This document shows positions 5,103 through 5,637 of a DNA stretch of 5,637 nucleotides, piece after piece. Origin of the DNA: Aalborgiella sp031390045. Lineage in GTDB: Bacteria > Pseudomonadota > Gammaproteobacteria > Burkholderiales > Burkholderiaceae_C. Every line of letters starts with the position of its first letter. Position 1 is the first letter of the stretch. The notes below the pieces were generated by a model that did no database searches, had not been told where the DNA came from, and worked only from the letters and a program-made list of their open reading frames with translations. The stretch spans positions 1 to 5,637 of the forward strand of contig JANMTB010000067.1 in the NCBI GenBank assembly GCA_031390045.1, read 5' to 3'. The translations under genes were made by a program, and so were the position numbers.

Positions 5103-5637
5103 TTAAAACGTAGATTTTACAGGAGGCTTGTGACCATAAAGCCACGGTACATCGAGTAATTTCTCGCCCAACAGCCCCATAGCTGCATCTCTCGCCCAGC
5201 TGACAGGTGGTTTGGCATGGAAAATCTGGCCATTTCTGGCAGCACGAGCTTGCACTTTGGCGTTGCGCTGCCATCGGGTTTCGGCGTAAAGCTGCAAAGC
5301 TAATGGTAAATCGTATGGATTTTTCAACATAGCAACAGCCAAAGCCTGCGCATCTTCCAGCGCCATCGCTGCGCCTTGCGCCAAGTACGGCAGCATGGGG
5401 TGGGCGGCGTCTCCTAAGAGAGCAATGCTCGGGTGGGCGGGGTTGAACATCTGGGCAGATGAGGTCAAAGGCGGTCTGTCGAACAAATCCCAGCGTGTCC
5501 AAGCGTTTGAATCTGAGGCTAATTGGAATGTTTTTTGCAATACTTTTGATAGCATCTTAGGCAATAAATACGCCGGCTGGAGGGAAATTTCACCCCTATT
5601 TTCATTGCAATACACGATATTGAGCATTTTTCCCTGC
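5103..5637 (-). CDS. FAD-dependent monooxygenase, salicylate-hydroxylase-like (N-terminus outside window)
   Basis: This is the C-terminal part (177 visible residues) of a group A flavoprotein monooxygenase. The hallmark is LLGDAAHPMLPYLAQGAAMALEDA (visible residues 73-96), the GD motif that binds the ribityl chain of FAD. The HPMLPYLAQG form is typical of salicylate hydroxylase, 3-hydroxybenzoate 6-hydroxylase and similar aromatic hydroxylases rather than UbiH. RWDLFDRPPL (visible 48-57) and the C-terminal VPWLYGHKPP also fit. The frame runs to the right edge (codons for Gln-Gly-Lys precede the ATG at 5627), and GK-MLNIV aligns with the LLN-V strand of the family, so that ATG is internal and the Rossmann GxGxxG part lies outside. 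The substrate cannot be told. It ends 19 bases before hisZ on the same strand. Visible residues 20-33 are encoded by a copy of the interspersed repeat. Confidence 0.85.
   Translation of the reverse strand, partial: QGKMLNIVYCNENRGEISLQPAYLLPKMLSKVLQKTFQLASDSNAWTRWDLFDRPPLTSSAQMFNPAHPSIALLGDAAHPMLPYLAQGAAMALEDAQALAVAMLKNPYDLPLALQLYAETRWQRNAKVQARAARNGQIFHAKPPVSWARDAAMGLLGEKLLDVPWLYGHKPPVKSTF
5537..5578 (-). repeat. Interspersed repeat, copy inside monooxygenase gene (copy C)
   Basis: On the minus strand it starts AGCCGGCGTAT, continues TTATTGCCTAAGATG, and ends GCTAT-CAAAAG-TATTGC, an imperfect stem. Core identity is 27 of 37 to copy A and 28 of 37 to copy B, without gaps. It encodes QPAYLLPKMLSKV in the same codon phase as the hisZ copy. 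It falls in the segment between the LLNIV strand and the RWDLFDR motif, a region I expect to be variable in this family. Confidence 0.65.

Noticed and set aside
4996..5502. Minus-strand open frame of 168 codons overlapping the monooxygenase and the hisZ start
   Set aside because: It is in another frame over the monooxygenase, whose own frame has clear FAD motifs; the product is Cys/Arg-rich shadow sequence.

Overview
The window looks like a chromosomal segment of a betaproteobacterium, most likely Burkholderiales. The evidence is a HisZ regulatory subunit directly upstream of purA, followed by a Gpt-like phosphoribosyltransferase (a gene order known from that class), the small Lys-rich protein beginning MATPNYGFEKRQKELAKKKKK, and the style of the PLP lyase and the flavin monooxygenase. 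Base composition is moderate in GC, and no gene stands out as foreign. The genus cannot be fixed from the sequence alone.

Layout: a short plus-strand fragment at the left edge (2-313) is the C-terminal end of an outer-membrane beta-barrel protein. It converges on six minus-strand genes. An intrinsic hairpin with A and T tracts on its two sides (331-368) sits between the convergent ends and can stop transcription from both directions. Read right to left, in their own direction, the minus-strand genes are: an FAD-dependent aromatic-ring-type monooxygenase (N-terminus beyond the right edge), hisZ, purA, a purine-type phosphoribosyltransferase, a MetC-like cystathionine beta-lyase, and a 66-residue charged protein starting at TTG. 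Gaps are 19, 47, 94, 33 and 72 bases, with no convincing terminator inside the series, so partial or complete co-transcription is plausible.

Functionally the core is nucleotide and amino-acid metabolism drawing on the PRPP/purine pool: HisZ regulates the first step of histidine synthesis (which consumes ATP and PRPP), PurA commits IMP to AMP, and the phosphoribosyltransferase probably salvages purine bases with PRPP. The MetC-like enzyme acts in methionine/cysteine metabolism and may simply be a neighbour.

The most unusual signal is a short interspersed repeat of about 37-42 bases present three times in the same orientation: in the purA-phosphoribosyltransferase gap (2463-2504), inside hisZ (4344-4380) and inside the monooxygenase gene (5537-5578). 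The two genic copies are read in the same codon frame (KPANILPEVLL and QPAYLLPKMLS). The intergenic copy is also open in that frame and would read PAYLLPKQLLNI. This resembles in concept the protein-coding palindromic repeats of Rickettsia and is the best candidate here for something undescribed. No CRISPR array, insertion sequence, tRNA or rRNA was seen.
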